Assembly: GCA_035304345.1 (NCBI GenBank)
Contig: DATGQE010000090.1
Span: forward strand, 1-64,000
Direction: 5' to 3'
Length of the DNA stretch: 64,000 bases
Source of the DNA: IDS-8 sp035304345
GTDB lineage: Bacteria; Pseudomonadota; Gammaproteobacteria; Steroidobacterales; Woeseiaceae
In this document: one piece after another, positions 16,310-24,732 of the stretch
Position numbering within the stretch: position 1 is the stretch's first letter
Layout of the letters: each line of letters opens with the position of its first letter
Made by a program: the position numbers and the translations under genes
Notes under the pieces: model-generated
Database searches by the model: none
Told to the model about the DNA's origin: nothing
The model's input: only the letters and a program-made list of their open reading frames with translations

Positions 16310-18319
16310 ATGGGCAGGCTTTCCACATCGAGAGGGCGCTTCGACGAAGTGCTGGAGCTCGTCAACCGCGGCGAGTACGGGCACGCGGAAGGCCTGTGCC
16401 GTGCCCTGCTGCAGAAGCACCCGGACGACGTCAACGTCGTCGGCCTGCGCGGCGCGGTGCTGATCAAGCTGAACCGGCTTGCCGAGGCGGAGAGCGCGCT
16501 CAAGGACGCCATCCGGCTCGCCCCCACGTTCGCCAAGCCGTACGAGGACCTCGGGCACGTGCTGCTCCAGCTCAGGCGACCGCAGGAAGCCGTCGAGGTG
16601 CTGCGCAATGCGGTGCGCCTCGACCCCACCCTCGAGCAGGGCTGGCTCAAGCTCGGCAAGGCCCTCGCGATGCTGGGTGCCGGCAAGGAGGCGGATGCCG
16701 CTTTCGAGAAGGCGTTCGCGCTGAACCCGGAGCGCCGGGATCTCGCGCTCGCGGCCGAGCACCACAAGGAGGGACGCGTCGAGGAAGCCGAGCGGATCTA
16801 CCGGCGCATCCTGCGCACGAACCCGAACAACGTCGACGCCCTGCGCATGCTGGGGCGGTTGGCCGCCGGTGCCCGGCGCCATACCGACGCGGAGCACCTG
16901 TTTCGCCGCGCGCTGCGGCTGGCCCCGGGATTCACCGGCGTGATGCAGGATCTTGCCCGGCTGTTGAAGGAGCAAAGCCGGTTCGAGGAAGCGATCGAGC
17001 TCCTGGAGAAGGTGGTCGAGCTCGAGCCCGGCAATCCGCAGGCGCACTTCCAGCTCGCTTCCACGCTGGCGCCGGCATCGCACACGTACCGGGCGCTCGA
17101 GGAGTACGAGAGGGCCCTCGAGCTTTCGCCGCAGTTCCCGGGCGCGCGCCTCGGGCTGGGGCACGTGCTGAAGACCATCGGGCGCCAGGAGGAGGCGATT
17201 GCCGCCTACCGCGAGTGCATCCGCCTGCGCCCGGACAACGGCGAGAGCTATTGGAGCCTCGCGAACCTCAAGACTTACACCCTGACGGACGACGACATCG
17301 CGGCCATGGAGCAGCGGCTCGCGCGCACCGATCTCACGCCGCAGTCTCGCGCGAACTTCCTGTTCGCCATGGCAAAGGCGCTGGAGGACCGCGGCCAGTA
17401 CGAGCGCGCCTGGGACTACTACGTGCAGGGAAACGCCCTGCAGCGCGCCGCGGAGAAGTACGACCCGGTGTCGACGGAGGTCGCCAACGACGCCATCCTC
17501 GAAGTGTTCGATCGCGAGCTCCTGGAGCGGAACGCCGGCGTCGGCCACCCCGACCCGGCCCCGATCTTCATCGTCGGGCTGCCGCGCTCGGGCTCCACGC
17601 TGATCGAGCAGATCCTCGCGAGCCACAGCCAGGTGGAAGGGACGGCGGAGCTGCCCTATGCCGGGCGGGTCGCCACCTCGCTGAACCGCAACCGGGCCGA
17701 CGGCATCAACTACCCGGAGGCGGTGCGCGAGCTGGCGGCGGAGCACTTCGAGGCGCTCGGCCGCGATTACCTCGAGCTCGCGCGGATTCACCGCGCGGAG
17801 GGGCGGCCGCGCTTCATCGACAAGATGCCGAACAACTTCCCGACGATCGGCTTCCTGCACCTGATCCTGCCCAATGCGACGATCATCGACGCGCGGCGGC
17901 ATCCGCTGGACGCATGCCTGAGCTGCTATCGCCAGCTTTTCGCGAAAGGGCAGACCTTCACCTACGACCTGACGGACATCGGCGAGTACTTTCTCGAGTA
18001 CCAGCGCGTCATGGATCACTGGCACGAGGTGCTGCCGGGCAAGGTACTGACGGTGCAGTACGAGGAGCTCGTGACGGACACGGAGGCGCAGGTCGCGCGG
18101 ATTCTCGAGCATTGCGGGCTGCCGTTCGAGGAGAGCTGCCTCCGGTTCCACGAGACCGACAGGCCGGTGCGGACGGCCAGCTCCGAGCAGGTGCGCCAGC
18201 CCGTCTACACGCGCTCCATCGGCTTCTGGCGGCACTACGACGCGCAGCTCGGAGAGCTGAAGGCGGTGCTCGCCCCGGTGCTGCCGCGCTACGAGCGTTA
18301 CCTCCCCGAAAACCTCTAG
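16310..18319 (+). CDS. TPR-repeat sulfotransferase (module 2)
   Basis: 669 aa with no signal peptide. Tandem TPRs occupy residues 10 to 370 (for example FAKPYEDLGHVLLQLRRPQE). The sulfotransferase domain begins at residue 423 with GLPRSGSTLIEQILASHS, followed by FIDKMPNNF, DARRHPLDACLSCYRQLF and VRTASSEQVRQPVY. The arginine and serine contacts for PAPS phosphate expected from the family are present. It is most similar in layout to the copies at 3999 and 42711. It converges on the 307-aa propeller-like gene with only 9 bases between stop codons. Acceptor unknown. Confidence 0.92.
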   Translation: MGRLSTSRGRFDEVLELVNRGEYGHAEGLCRALLQKHPDDVNVVGLRGAVLIKLNRLAEAESALKDAIRLAPTFAKPYEDLGHVLLQLRRPQEAVEVLRNAVRLDPTLEQGWLKLGKALAMLGAGKEADAAFEKAFALNPERRDLALAAEHHKEGRVEEAERIYRRILRTNPNNVDALRMLGRLAAGARRHTDAEHLFRRALRLAPGFTGVMQDLARLLKEQSRFEEAIELLEKVVELEPGNPQAHFQLASTLAPASHTYRALEEYERALELSPQFPGARLGLGHVLKTIGRQEEAIAAYRECIRLRPDNGESYWSLANLKTYTLTDDDIAAMEQRLARTDLTPQSRANFLFAMAKALEDRGQYERAWDYYVQGNALQRAAEKYDPVSTEVANDAILEVFDRELLERNAGVGHPDPAPIFIVGLPRSGSTLIEQILASHSQVEGTAELPYAGRVATSLNRNRADGINYPEAVRELAAEHFEALGRDYLELARIHRAEGRPRFIDKMPNNFPTIGFLHLILPNATIIDARRHPLDACLSCYRQLFAKGQTFTYDLTDIGEYFLEYQRVMDHWHEVLPGKVLTVQYEELVTDTEAQVARILEHCGLPFEESCLRFHETDRPVRTASSEQVRQPVYTRSIGFWRHYDAQLGELKAVLAPVLPRYERYLPENL

Positions 18320-18331
18320 GCTGCGCGCCTA
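18317..18331. repeat. 15-bp palindrome holding the stop codons of two convergent genes
   Basis: TAGGCTGCGCGCCTA: the left TAG ends the sulfotransferase and the right CTA is the reverse-strand TAG that ends the 307-aa gene. Five base pairs (TAGGC/GCCTA) flank a five-base centre. It is the shortest form of the GTAGG-GCGCG motif seen at many gene ends in this window. Confidence 0.6.
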
Positions 18332-19252
18332 CGGGAAGGGGAAGGGCCAGACTTCCAGCCCGTGGATCGCGTTGCGAATGTCGAACGACAGGGTGATCGT
18401 CAGCGTCGTTTTGACGCGCTGCAGGTCGTGGATCGCGATGGTCGAGGGCGAGGAGCCGGCGGCAACCAGGTGGTCGTCGAGCACGCAGAGCCCGCGGGCG
18501 AATGCCTGCCGCGCGATGCGCGGGTCGCCGAGCTCGCGGTGGGTCAGCAGGTGCTCCTCGTAGCGCGGAACGCGGAACGCGCACTCCGCCTGCGGCGACA
18601 CGAAACGGACGGCATCGGCCTCGGTGTCGTTGAACAGGATGCCGTCGCGGTGCGGCTGCGCGTTGTGCGTCCCGGGGGGCAGGGTCGCGACGCGGCGAAT
18701 GTGGCGGCCGTCGAACTTGAGCAGCCCGCCCGCGCGCAGGCCGCTGAAGTACAGCCCCTGCTCCAGGGCAACGACGCTGTTCAGGTGCAGCTCGTTCGTC
18801 GGCGGCGGCCCGCTTTCGCCCGTCGGATCGAACGGCAGGCCGCGGTACCCGTCGCCGTGCCGGGAAACGTGCAGCCCCCAGGCGAAGCGGTTGCGGTCGA
18901 GATCGAAGCCGAGCAGGGAATCGAAACCGGTCGACGTGAGGTACAGCCGGCGCCTGAAGCGGCTGATCTCGTGGCAGTGCCTGAGGTACGGCGAGCGCCA
19001 GGAGCCGAGCTTCCGGAACTCCCGGTCCCAGGCGAACAGCTCGTCGCTGGCCGCGATGAAGATGCGGTCACCGTCGAACGCGATCCCCCGCAGGCCGCGG
19101 TCCCAGCCGCGCCCCTGCCAGTCGATGTCGACCGTGTTCCAGTCGATCGCCTGCACCACGCGCTCGCGTTCCAGGTCGACGAGGTAGACGCCTCCGTGAC
19201 TCTCGCCCTGCCGGGTGCCGCGTACGACGGAGGTTGCAATCAATGCGGTCAA
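18329..19252 (-). CDS. Conserved 307-aa beta-propeller-like protein (module 2)
   Basis: I do not recognise a named family with certainty; it has a flavour of DUF4915/TIGR03032 propellers. It is rich in short beta strands and has no signal peptide or membrane segment. It shares SVVRGTRQGESHGGVYL, DWQGRGWDRGLRGIAFDGD, FIAASDELFA, YLRHCHEI, ELHLNSV, PPGTHNA and ILFNDTEA with the protein encoded at 44858-45781, roughly half identical by eye. The start is TTG 19252, placed by alignment with the ATG of that paralog. Invariant His, Asp and Trp residues in GRGWDRGLRG and the two histidine segments may form a functional site. Both copies sit between a TPR-sulfotransferase and a TonB receptor, so a role in the same system is likely but undefined. 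Confidence 0.8.
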   Translation of the reverse strand: MTALIATSVVRGTRQGESHGGVYLVDLERERVVQAIDWNTVDIDWQGRGWDRGLRGIAFDGDRIFIAASDELFAWDREFRKLGSWRSPYLRHCHEISRFRRRLYLTSTGFDSLLGFDLDRNRFAWGLHVSRHGDGYRGLPFDPTGESGPPPTNELHLNSVVALEQGLYFSGLRAGGLLKFDGRHIRRVATLPPGTHNAQPHRDGILFNDTEADAVRFVSPQAECAFRVPRYEEHLLTHRELGDPRIARQAFARGLCVLDDHLVAAGSSPSTIAIHDLQRVKTTLTITLSFDIRNAIHGLEVWPFPFP

Positions 19253-19452
19253 GAATCGTCACCGGTGCCGGGGCTCGCCGTCCGGATATTGCCGTTGCCG
19301 GGTCGGCCCTTGAAAAGAAAAGAGAATTAAGCCCAGCGCCACTGGAATTGCAATTCGCACCGGGTCTAGAATCCAGCATCCACACATGTCGGAAAGCGCG
19401 GGCCTCGGGGTTCACATCATGGGACGCGCGCGTCCGAGTGCAGGGGGAGTTC

Positions 19453-21873
19453 ATGCCGAGCCGGGACACCGTCCAGACGTTCAACCGTAGTGCGCTCGCC
19501 GTCGCCGTTTCCGCCGCCTGCGGTACCGGCGTGCCGGCGGCACACGCCCAGCAGCAGCTCGACGAGATCATCGTCACGGCGACCAAGCGCGAAGCGGCGC
19601 TGGAGGACGTTCCGCTCGCGGTCACGGCGTTCACCGAGGACCAGATCGTCCGGCAGGGCTTCCGCAAGATCGACGATTACGTCGGGCAGATCCCGGGTCT
19701 CACGTTCAGCCGGCGCGAGCCCGGCGGCACCACGGTGCTGATGCGCGGCTGCACGATCTCCGGGCTGTCCTTCGGCGGCAGCTCGACGACCTCGATCTAT
19801 CTCGACGAGCAGCCGATCACGATGGCCGGACGCGACCCCGACGTGCGCCTGGTCGACGTCGCCCGCGTCGAGGCCCTCAGCGGCCCGCAGGGCACGCTGT
19901 TCGGCGACGCGTCGCAGTGCGGGGCGCTGCGCATCATCACGAACAAGCCGGACACCAGCGCGTTCTCGGGCTGGGTCGAGGCCGGGCTGAGCCAGGTCGT
20001 CGACGGCGACACCGGCTACAACGCGAGCGCGATGCTGAACATCCCGCTCGCCGAGGATCGCGTGGCGCTCCGCCTCGTCGGCTTCCTCGAGGAGGAGGCG
20101 GGCTACGTCGACAACGTCCTCGGGCTCAGCCCGGGCGGCACCTTCGACAATGCCGACCTGGTCGAGGAGGACATCAACTCCGCGACGAACACCGGCGGCC
20201 GCGCGGCGCTGCGCTTCAACGCCACCGACGACCTCACGCTGGACCTGACGGCGATCTACCAGCGCCGGGAAGCGGACGGCTTCGGCGACGTCGACATCGC
20301 GGACAATTTCTACGCGGGGCGCGAGATCGGCGAGCTGGAGCAGATCCGCTTCAACCGGGACTCCTGGGACGACGAGTGGTACCAGCTCGCGCTGACGGCG
20401 GAGGCGAACCTGGGCTTCGCGGACTTCGTGATCACCGGTTCGTACTTCACGCGTGAGACGCTCTACGAGGCCGACGCGACCTCCTACCAGTTCGCGTTCA
20501 ACCAGCTCAACGAGCTGTTCCGGAGCGAAGCCCCCTATTACGACATCACGATCTACGACTTCGGGGGCGATCCGCGGGCTTTCGCCTACAACCGCGAGGA
20601 AACGGACATGTGGGCGGTCGAGGCGCGGCTCAGCACCCCGGCCGACTCGAACAGCCGCTGGAGCGGCATCGTGGGCTTCTTCTATACCCGGGAGGAGGGC
20701 CACACGCTGTTCTACGCGGGCAACGAGCAGTTCGACGAGTCGCCCGCGTTCGTGTATCTCAACTATCTCGCCGTCTATTACGACCCGAGCTTCCCACTGC
20801 CCGCGCCGCCGTCCGGCGGCAACTGGTTCACCGGCGTGTACGACGGCACCTTCGAGCACATGGCGCTGTTCGGCGAGGTCGCCTTCGACGTCACCGACGA
20901 CTTCACCATCACCCTCGGCGGGCGTTTCTTCGACATCGAGCTCGACCGGACCCTGAAGCAGGGCTCCTTGTTCCCGCTCGGCACGGAGCCGGACTGCGAG
21001 GTCGATTTCTGCATCGCCGACGCGGTCGGCACGGCGGACGAGGACGGCTTCGTCCCGAAGATCACGCTGGACTACCGCCTGAACGACGACACGATGATGT
21101 ACGCCACGTACTCGGAGGGCTTCCGGCGCGGCGGGGCCAACGCGGGGCGCGCGAGCTCCATCTTCGGGCCGGGCAACGCGAACCACGCGTTCGAATCCGA
21201 CACGATGAAGAACTACGAGCTCGGCCTCAAGGGCACGTGGGCGGACGGGCGCGTGCGGCTTTTCGCCACGGCGTACCACATGATCTGGGAAGACATCCAG
21301 CTCCAGGCCGAGGATCCGGATCCCAACATCTTCACGCTCGGCATCGTGAACTTCCCGGAGGCGGAGATCGACGGCGTCGAGCTGCAGTTCAACGTGCTGC
21401 CGGGCGAGGGCTGGGACATCAGCGGCACGCTCGGCTGGAACCGGGGCGAGATCTCGAAGGACGCGGTGCTGTTCGGGGAAACCGACGAACCGGTCACCGT
21501 CACCGGCGGCACGCAACTTCCGATCATGCCCGACTGGAAGGGAAGCCTCGCGATCGAGTACCGCTTCGCCCAGGAATGGCTGGGCGGTGAGCCGTACTTC
21601 CGCATCGACCACACGTACAACGGCGAGGCGACCAGCTCACTCGAGGGCATCCAGTCGATCGTGTTCGTCAACCCGGTGCGCATCCTCGATCCGTACCACA
21701 TCACGGACCTGCGCTTCGGCATCGATGCCGAAACCTGGAGCGCCGCGCTGTTCATCGACAACGTGTTCGACGAGCGGGCGGAGCAGTTCTACAACGATCG
21801 CTGGGCGCAGACGCGGCTGTCGATCAACCAGCCGCTCACGTTCGGCATCACGTACCGGAGGCATTTCCAGTAG
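19453..21873 (+). CDS. TonB-dependent receptor (module 2)
   Basis: 806 aa. ATG 19453 follows AGGGGGAG at 3 bases. The signal peptide ends AAHAQ, and the TonB-box-like region is DEIIVTATKRE. The plug has SIYLDEQPITM and IITNKPD, and the barrel ends GITYRRHFQ, one residue after the usual terminal phenylalanine. Unlike the other two receptors, the plug carries Cys100 (MRGCTISG) and Cys156 (ASQCGAL) where the others have small residues, so a plug disulfide is possible. A 2OG-Fe(II) hydroxylase gene follows 14 bases later. It is divergent from the 307-aa gene; a TAGAAT box near 19367 may be the -10 element. Confidence 0.93.
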   Translation: MPSRDTVQTFNRSALAVAVSAACGTGVPAAHAQQQLDEIIVTATKREAALEDVPLAVTAFTEDQIVRQGFRKIDDYVGQIPGLTFSRREPGGTTVLMRGCTISGLSFGGSSTTSIYLDEQPITMAGRDPDVRLVDVARVEALSGPQGTLFGDASQCGALRIITNKPDTSAFSGWVEAGLSQVVDGDTGYNASAMLNIPLAEDRVALRLVGFLEEEAGYVDNVLGLSPGGTFDNADLVEEDINSATNTGGRAALRFNATDDLTLDLTAIYQRREADGFGDVDIADNFYAGREIGELEQIRFNRDSWDDEWYQLALTAEANLGFADFVITGSYFTRETLYEADATSYQFAFNQLNELFRSEAPYYDITIYDFGGDPRAFAYNREETDMWAVEARLSTPADSNSRWSGIVGFFYTREEGHTLFYAGNEQFDESPAFVYLNYLAVYYDPSFPLPAPPSGGNWFTGVYDGTFEHMALFGEVAFDVTDDFTITLGGRFFDIELDRTLKQGSLFPLGTEPDCEVDFCIADAVGTADEDGFVPKITLDYRLNDDTMMYATYSEGFRRGGANAGRASSIFGPGNANHAFESDTMKNYELGLKGTWADGRVRLFATAYHMIWEDIQLQAEDPDPNIFTLGIVNFPEAEIDGVELQFNVLPGEGWDISGTLGWNRGEISKDAVLFGETDEPVTVTGGTQLPIMPDWKGSLAIEYRFAQEWLGGEPYFRIDHTYNGEATSSLEGIQSIVFVNPVRILDPYHITDLRFGIDAETWSAALFIDNVFDERAEQFYNDRWAQTRLSINQPLTFGITYRRHFQ

Positions 21874-21887
21874 GCAGGGAACGGGCC

Positions 21888-22451
21888 ATGGATATCGGCG
21901 TGCCATTTCGGGAGCTCGGCCCGGTCGACGTCGAGCCGTTGCGCCGGGCGATTCTCGAGCAGGACGAGGCGGCCTGGGACGAGGAGCAGGTGCGCCAGCA
22001 GAGCTACGAGGTCCACAAGGAAACCCGCTCCATCGTGCTCGTCTTCACCGACGGCTCGGGCTGGCCGGAAATCGAGGTGCGCAAGGAGCCTGGCTGGGAC
22101 CGGCTGGCGGAGGTGGCGGTGCCGCTGATGCACGACCTCATCGCGCGCCGCTACCCGCCGGGCGGCGCCATCATCCGGGCAATGGCGGCGAAGCTGGTGG
22201 CGGGCGGCAAGATACGGCCGCACCGGGATTCACATCCGTCCTTCCATCACGGGCATCGCATCCACGTGCCGATCACGACCAATCCGCGGGTGCGCTTCAT
22301 CATCGACGGCCGGCCGTACCGCTTCGAGGTGGGGCAGGCGTACGAGCTCAACAACCAGCTCATGCACAGCGTGTCGAACAAGGGCACCGAGGACCGCATC
22401 AACTTCATCTTCGATTACGTCCCGCCGGGGGTGCTGGGCCGCGCGGCGTAA
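21888..22451 (+). CDS. Aspartyl/asparaginyl beta-hydroxylase-like 2OG-Fe(II) oxygenase
   Basis: 187 aa, a single jelly-roll domain. The iron triad is expected to be His112 and Asp114 (IRPHRDSH) with His160 (LMHSVSNKG), and Arg170 (EDRINFIFD) should hold 2-oxoglutarate. This matches the aspartyl/asparaginyl hydroxylase family, which hydroxylates side chains of peptides or free amino acids. It starts 14 bases after the TonB receptor and is probably co-transcribed, so it may modify the imported or sulfonated substrate; that link is inference. The TAA stop opens a repeat block. Confidence 0.88.
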   Translation: MDIGVPFRELGPVDVEPLRRAILEQDEAAWDEEQVRQQSYEVHKETRSIVLVFTDGSGWPEIEVRKEPGWDRLAEVAVPLMHDLIARRYPPGGAIIRAMAAKLVAGGKIRPHRDSHPSFHHGHRIHVPITTNPRVRFIIDGRPYRFEVGQAYELNNQLMHSVSNKGTEDRINFIFDYVPPGVLGRAA

Positions 22452-22661
22452 GGGCGCGGACCGCGCGCGACCGATCGTGGCCCCAACCTCGACCACCGGC
22501 GGGACCGCGACCGGGGGAGGTCCTCTCGGCGCCGGACACGAGTACGTCCCTGTAGTCCTGCGGGCTCGGCATCCTAAGCCTCGCACGCCGCCGAGAGGAC
22601 CTCCCCCGGCCACGGCCCCGCCTCCGTGGCGTGTTCGGTCGCGCGCGCTGCGCGCGGCCGG
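22449..22661. repeat. Palindromic repeat block, type 2, copy C, with a 21-bp perfect inverted repeat
   Basis: This fills the whole gap between convergent stop codons. CCGGGGGAGGTCCTCTCGGC+G (22511-22531) is perfectly inverted at 22589-22609, with 57 bases between. The same 21 bases recur once at 53111-53131. The left edge GTAAGGGCGCGGACCGC and the right part CCTCCGTGGCGTGTTCGGTC (from 22621) also recur near 53050 and 57521. The block is non-coding and probably forms strong hairpins in both transcripts. Confidence 0.85.
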
Positions 22662-23357
22662 TCAATCCAGCTCGATGTAGACGCGCCGGTTGTGGCGCCC
22701 TTTCTTCTCCACCTTGGTCACCGCGACCCGGCCGACCTCGCGAGTGGAGCGCAGGTGGGTGCCGCCGCAGGGCTGGAGGTCGACGCCCTCGATCTCCAGC
22801 AGCCGCACCCTTCCGGCCCCTTTCGGCGGCTGCACGGACAACGTGCGCACGAGCTCCGGCTGCGCTTCGAGCTCGGCTTCGCTGATCCAGCGGCAGCGGA
22901 CCGGGTGATCCTCGTCGACCAGCGCCTGGAGCCGCTGCGTGACGGCCTCGCGATCGACCGCGTCCTGCATGTCGAAATCGAGCCGGCTGCGATCCGCCGC
23001 GATGTTGCCGCCCGTGACCCCGTAGCGCAGCACGGCACCGAGCAGGTGGAGTGCGGTGTGCATCCGCATGTGCCGGTAGCGGCGCTCCCAGTCGATGGCC
23101 GCGCGGACCGCCGTACCCGGCGCGGGTAGCGGGGCACCCGTGTCGGGCACGTGGCGAATGCCCGCTTCCCCGTAGCGCGTGTCGGCGATCCTGACGCTGC
23201 CGCCGTCCCATTCGAGCCTGCCGGAGTCGCCCGGCTGGCCGCCGCCCATCGGGTAGAACACGGTGCGGTCGAGCACGATGCCGTCGGGAGCCGCCGCGAT
23301 CACGGACGCCTCGCATTCCCTGACGTAAGAGTCCTCGCGAAACAGTTCCTCGGTCAT
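22662..23357 (-). CDS. AlaX-type alanyl-tRNA editing protein
   Basis: 231 aa; ATG 23357 is preceded by GGAGG at 4 bases. It is a stand-alone relative of the alanyl-tRNA synthetase editing domain that clears mischarged seryl- or glycyl-tRNA(Ala). The zinc-binding pattern is complete: HTALHLLG (HxxxH) and CGGTHL near the C-terminus, with FYPMGGGQPGDSG near the start as in medium-length AlaX proteins. It is a monocistronic gene on the minus strand, in a gap between module 2 and the RND pump. Confidence 0.93.
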   Translation of the reverse strand: MTEELFREDSYVRECEASVIAAAPDGIVLDRTVFYPMGGGQPGDSGRLEWDGGSVRIADTRYGEAGIRHVPDTGAPLPAPGTAVRAAIDWERRYRHMRMHTALHLLGAVLRYGVTGGNIAADRSRLDFDMQDAVDREAVTQRLQALVDEDHPVRCRWISEAELEAQPELVRTLSVQPPKGAGRVRLLEIEGVDLQPCGGTHLRSTREVGRVAVTKVEKKGRHNRRVYIELD

Positions 23358-23616
23358 GGCGGCCTCCGGTGATCGAGCGGGTGACTGTAGCGCCCGACTG
23401 CGAGAGCGGCAATTCGTCACGGTCCCGCGGCAGCGAGCGAGGTACACTGCGTGCTGTGGCCGACCCGGGTGTCCCCGGCCCGGCCGAGTGCGACCGGCGA
23501 CAGGCGACCGATGAAATTTCGAAGCCGGGCATTTACGTGCCGTCAGGGTGCAGTAATATCGGACTTTCGCCTGTCAGAACATGAGCCTGGACGGAAAACG
23601 CCCGCGGGAATCCCGG

Positions 23617-24732
23617 ATGAAAGGAAGCTCTCTTCGCCTGGCCGGCACGGCCTTGTGTCTGCTGCTCTTGTCGGCCTGCGCCGAGGAGATGAATGCCGAG
23701 TCCCTCGCGATCGGGACACCTGCGCTGGACCAGCCGGTCCGGGTCGTCGTGGCGCCGCTCGAGCTCAGCACGGAACGCACCCGGCTGGAGGCCGTCGGCA
23801 CCTCCCGGGCACTCCTGTCCATCGCCGTGCACCCGGCCGTCTCGGGCGAGGTCGTGGCGGTCAACTTCGAGCCGGGACAATGGGTGGAGAAGGGCCACGT
23901 GCTCGTCGAGCTCGACAGCCGCGACGAGCGCCTCGCGCTGCAGCTCGCCGAAGTCCGCCTGCAGGATGCCGAGCGGCTTTACGAACGCTACCTGCGCACC
24001 GGTGACAGCGGCGCGGTGCTGCCGACGACGCTCGATGCGGCGCGTACCGCGGTCGAGGCGGCGCGCATCGAGCTCGACAGGGCTCGCGTGGCGCTCGACT
24101 ACCGCACGATCAAGGCACCGTTCTCGGGTTACGTCGGCATCACGGACGTGGATCCCGGCGACCGCATCGGGCCCGAGACACAGATCACGACGCTCGACGA
24201 CCGCAGCTCGCTGCTCGTGACCTTCCGGGTGCCGGAGTCGCTGAACGGCCGCCTCACGACCCAGGACGACGTGCAGATCGCGACCTGGCAAGGGCGCCAG
24301 CCGGCGGGGTACGGCGAGGTCGTCAACATCGACAGCCGCATCGACCCGGTCACCCGCACGTTCGTCGCACGTGCACTGGTCGACAACCGGGACGACCGGC
24401 TGCGGCCGGGGATGAGCTTCCGGGTCACCATCGACGTGCCGGGGATCCCGTACCCGGTGGTGCCGGAGACGGGCGTGCAGTGGGGCGCCGAAGGCGCTTT
24501 CGTCTGGTCGGTGGTCGACGAGCGCGCGCGGCGCGTGCCGGTCGCGATCGTGCAGCGGCAGCGCGGGGAGGTGCTGGTCGATTCCCCGGAGCTCGAGGAA
24601 GGCGACCTGATCGTGGTCGAGGGCATCCAGCGCGTGCGTGACGGGATGCGGGTCGTCTACGATCGCCCGAGCCTCGCCGACAGCATGCTCGACGGCGGCG
24701 GCCCGGCTACCACGCCCGTCGGCACGGACTGA
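23617..24732 (+). CDS. RND efflux periplasmic adaptor lipoprotein
   Basis: Membrane-fusion protein linking an inner-membrane RND pump to an outer-membrane channel. The leader MKGSSLRLAGTALCLLLLSAC ends in a clean lipobox (LSAC), so ATG 23617 is preferred over ATG 23581, which would add 12 residues. It has the barrel-sandwich segments VSGEVVAVNFEPGQWVEKG and TIKAPFSGYVGITDVDPGD around a helical hairpin, then the beta-barrel and membrane-proximal domains. The stop TGA overlaps the ATG of the pump gene (TGATG). No outer-membrane channel gene is adjacent, so a shared TolC-like protein must be encoded elsewhere. Confidence 0.92.
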   Translation: MKGSSLRLAGTALCLLLLSACAEEMNAESLAIGTPALDQPVRVVVAPLELSTERTRLEAVGTSRALLSIAVHPAVSGEVVAVNFEPGQWVEKGHVLVELDSRDERLALQLAEVRLQDAERLYERYLRTGDSGAVLPTTLDAARTAVEAARIELDRARVALDYRTIKAPFSGYVGITDVDPGDRIGPETQITTLDDRSSLLVTFRVPESLNGRLTTQDDVQIATWQGRQPAGYGEVVNIDSRIDPVTRTFVARALVDNRDDRLRPGMSFRVTIDVPGIPYPVVPETGVQWGAEGAFVWSVVDERARRVPVAIVQRQRGEVLVDSPELEEGDLIVVEGIQRVRDGMRVVYDRPSLADSMLDGGGPATTPVGTD

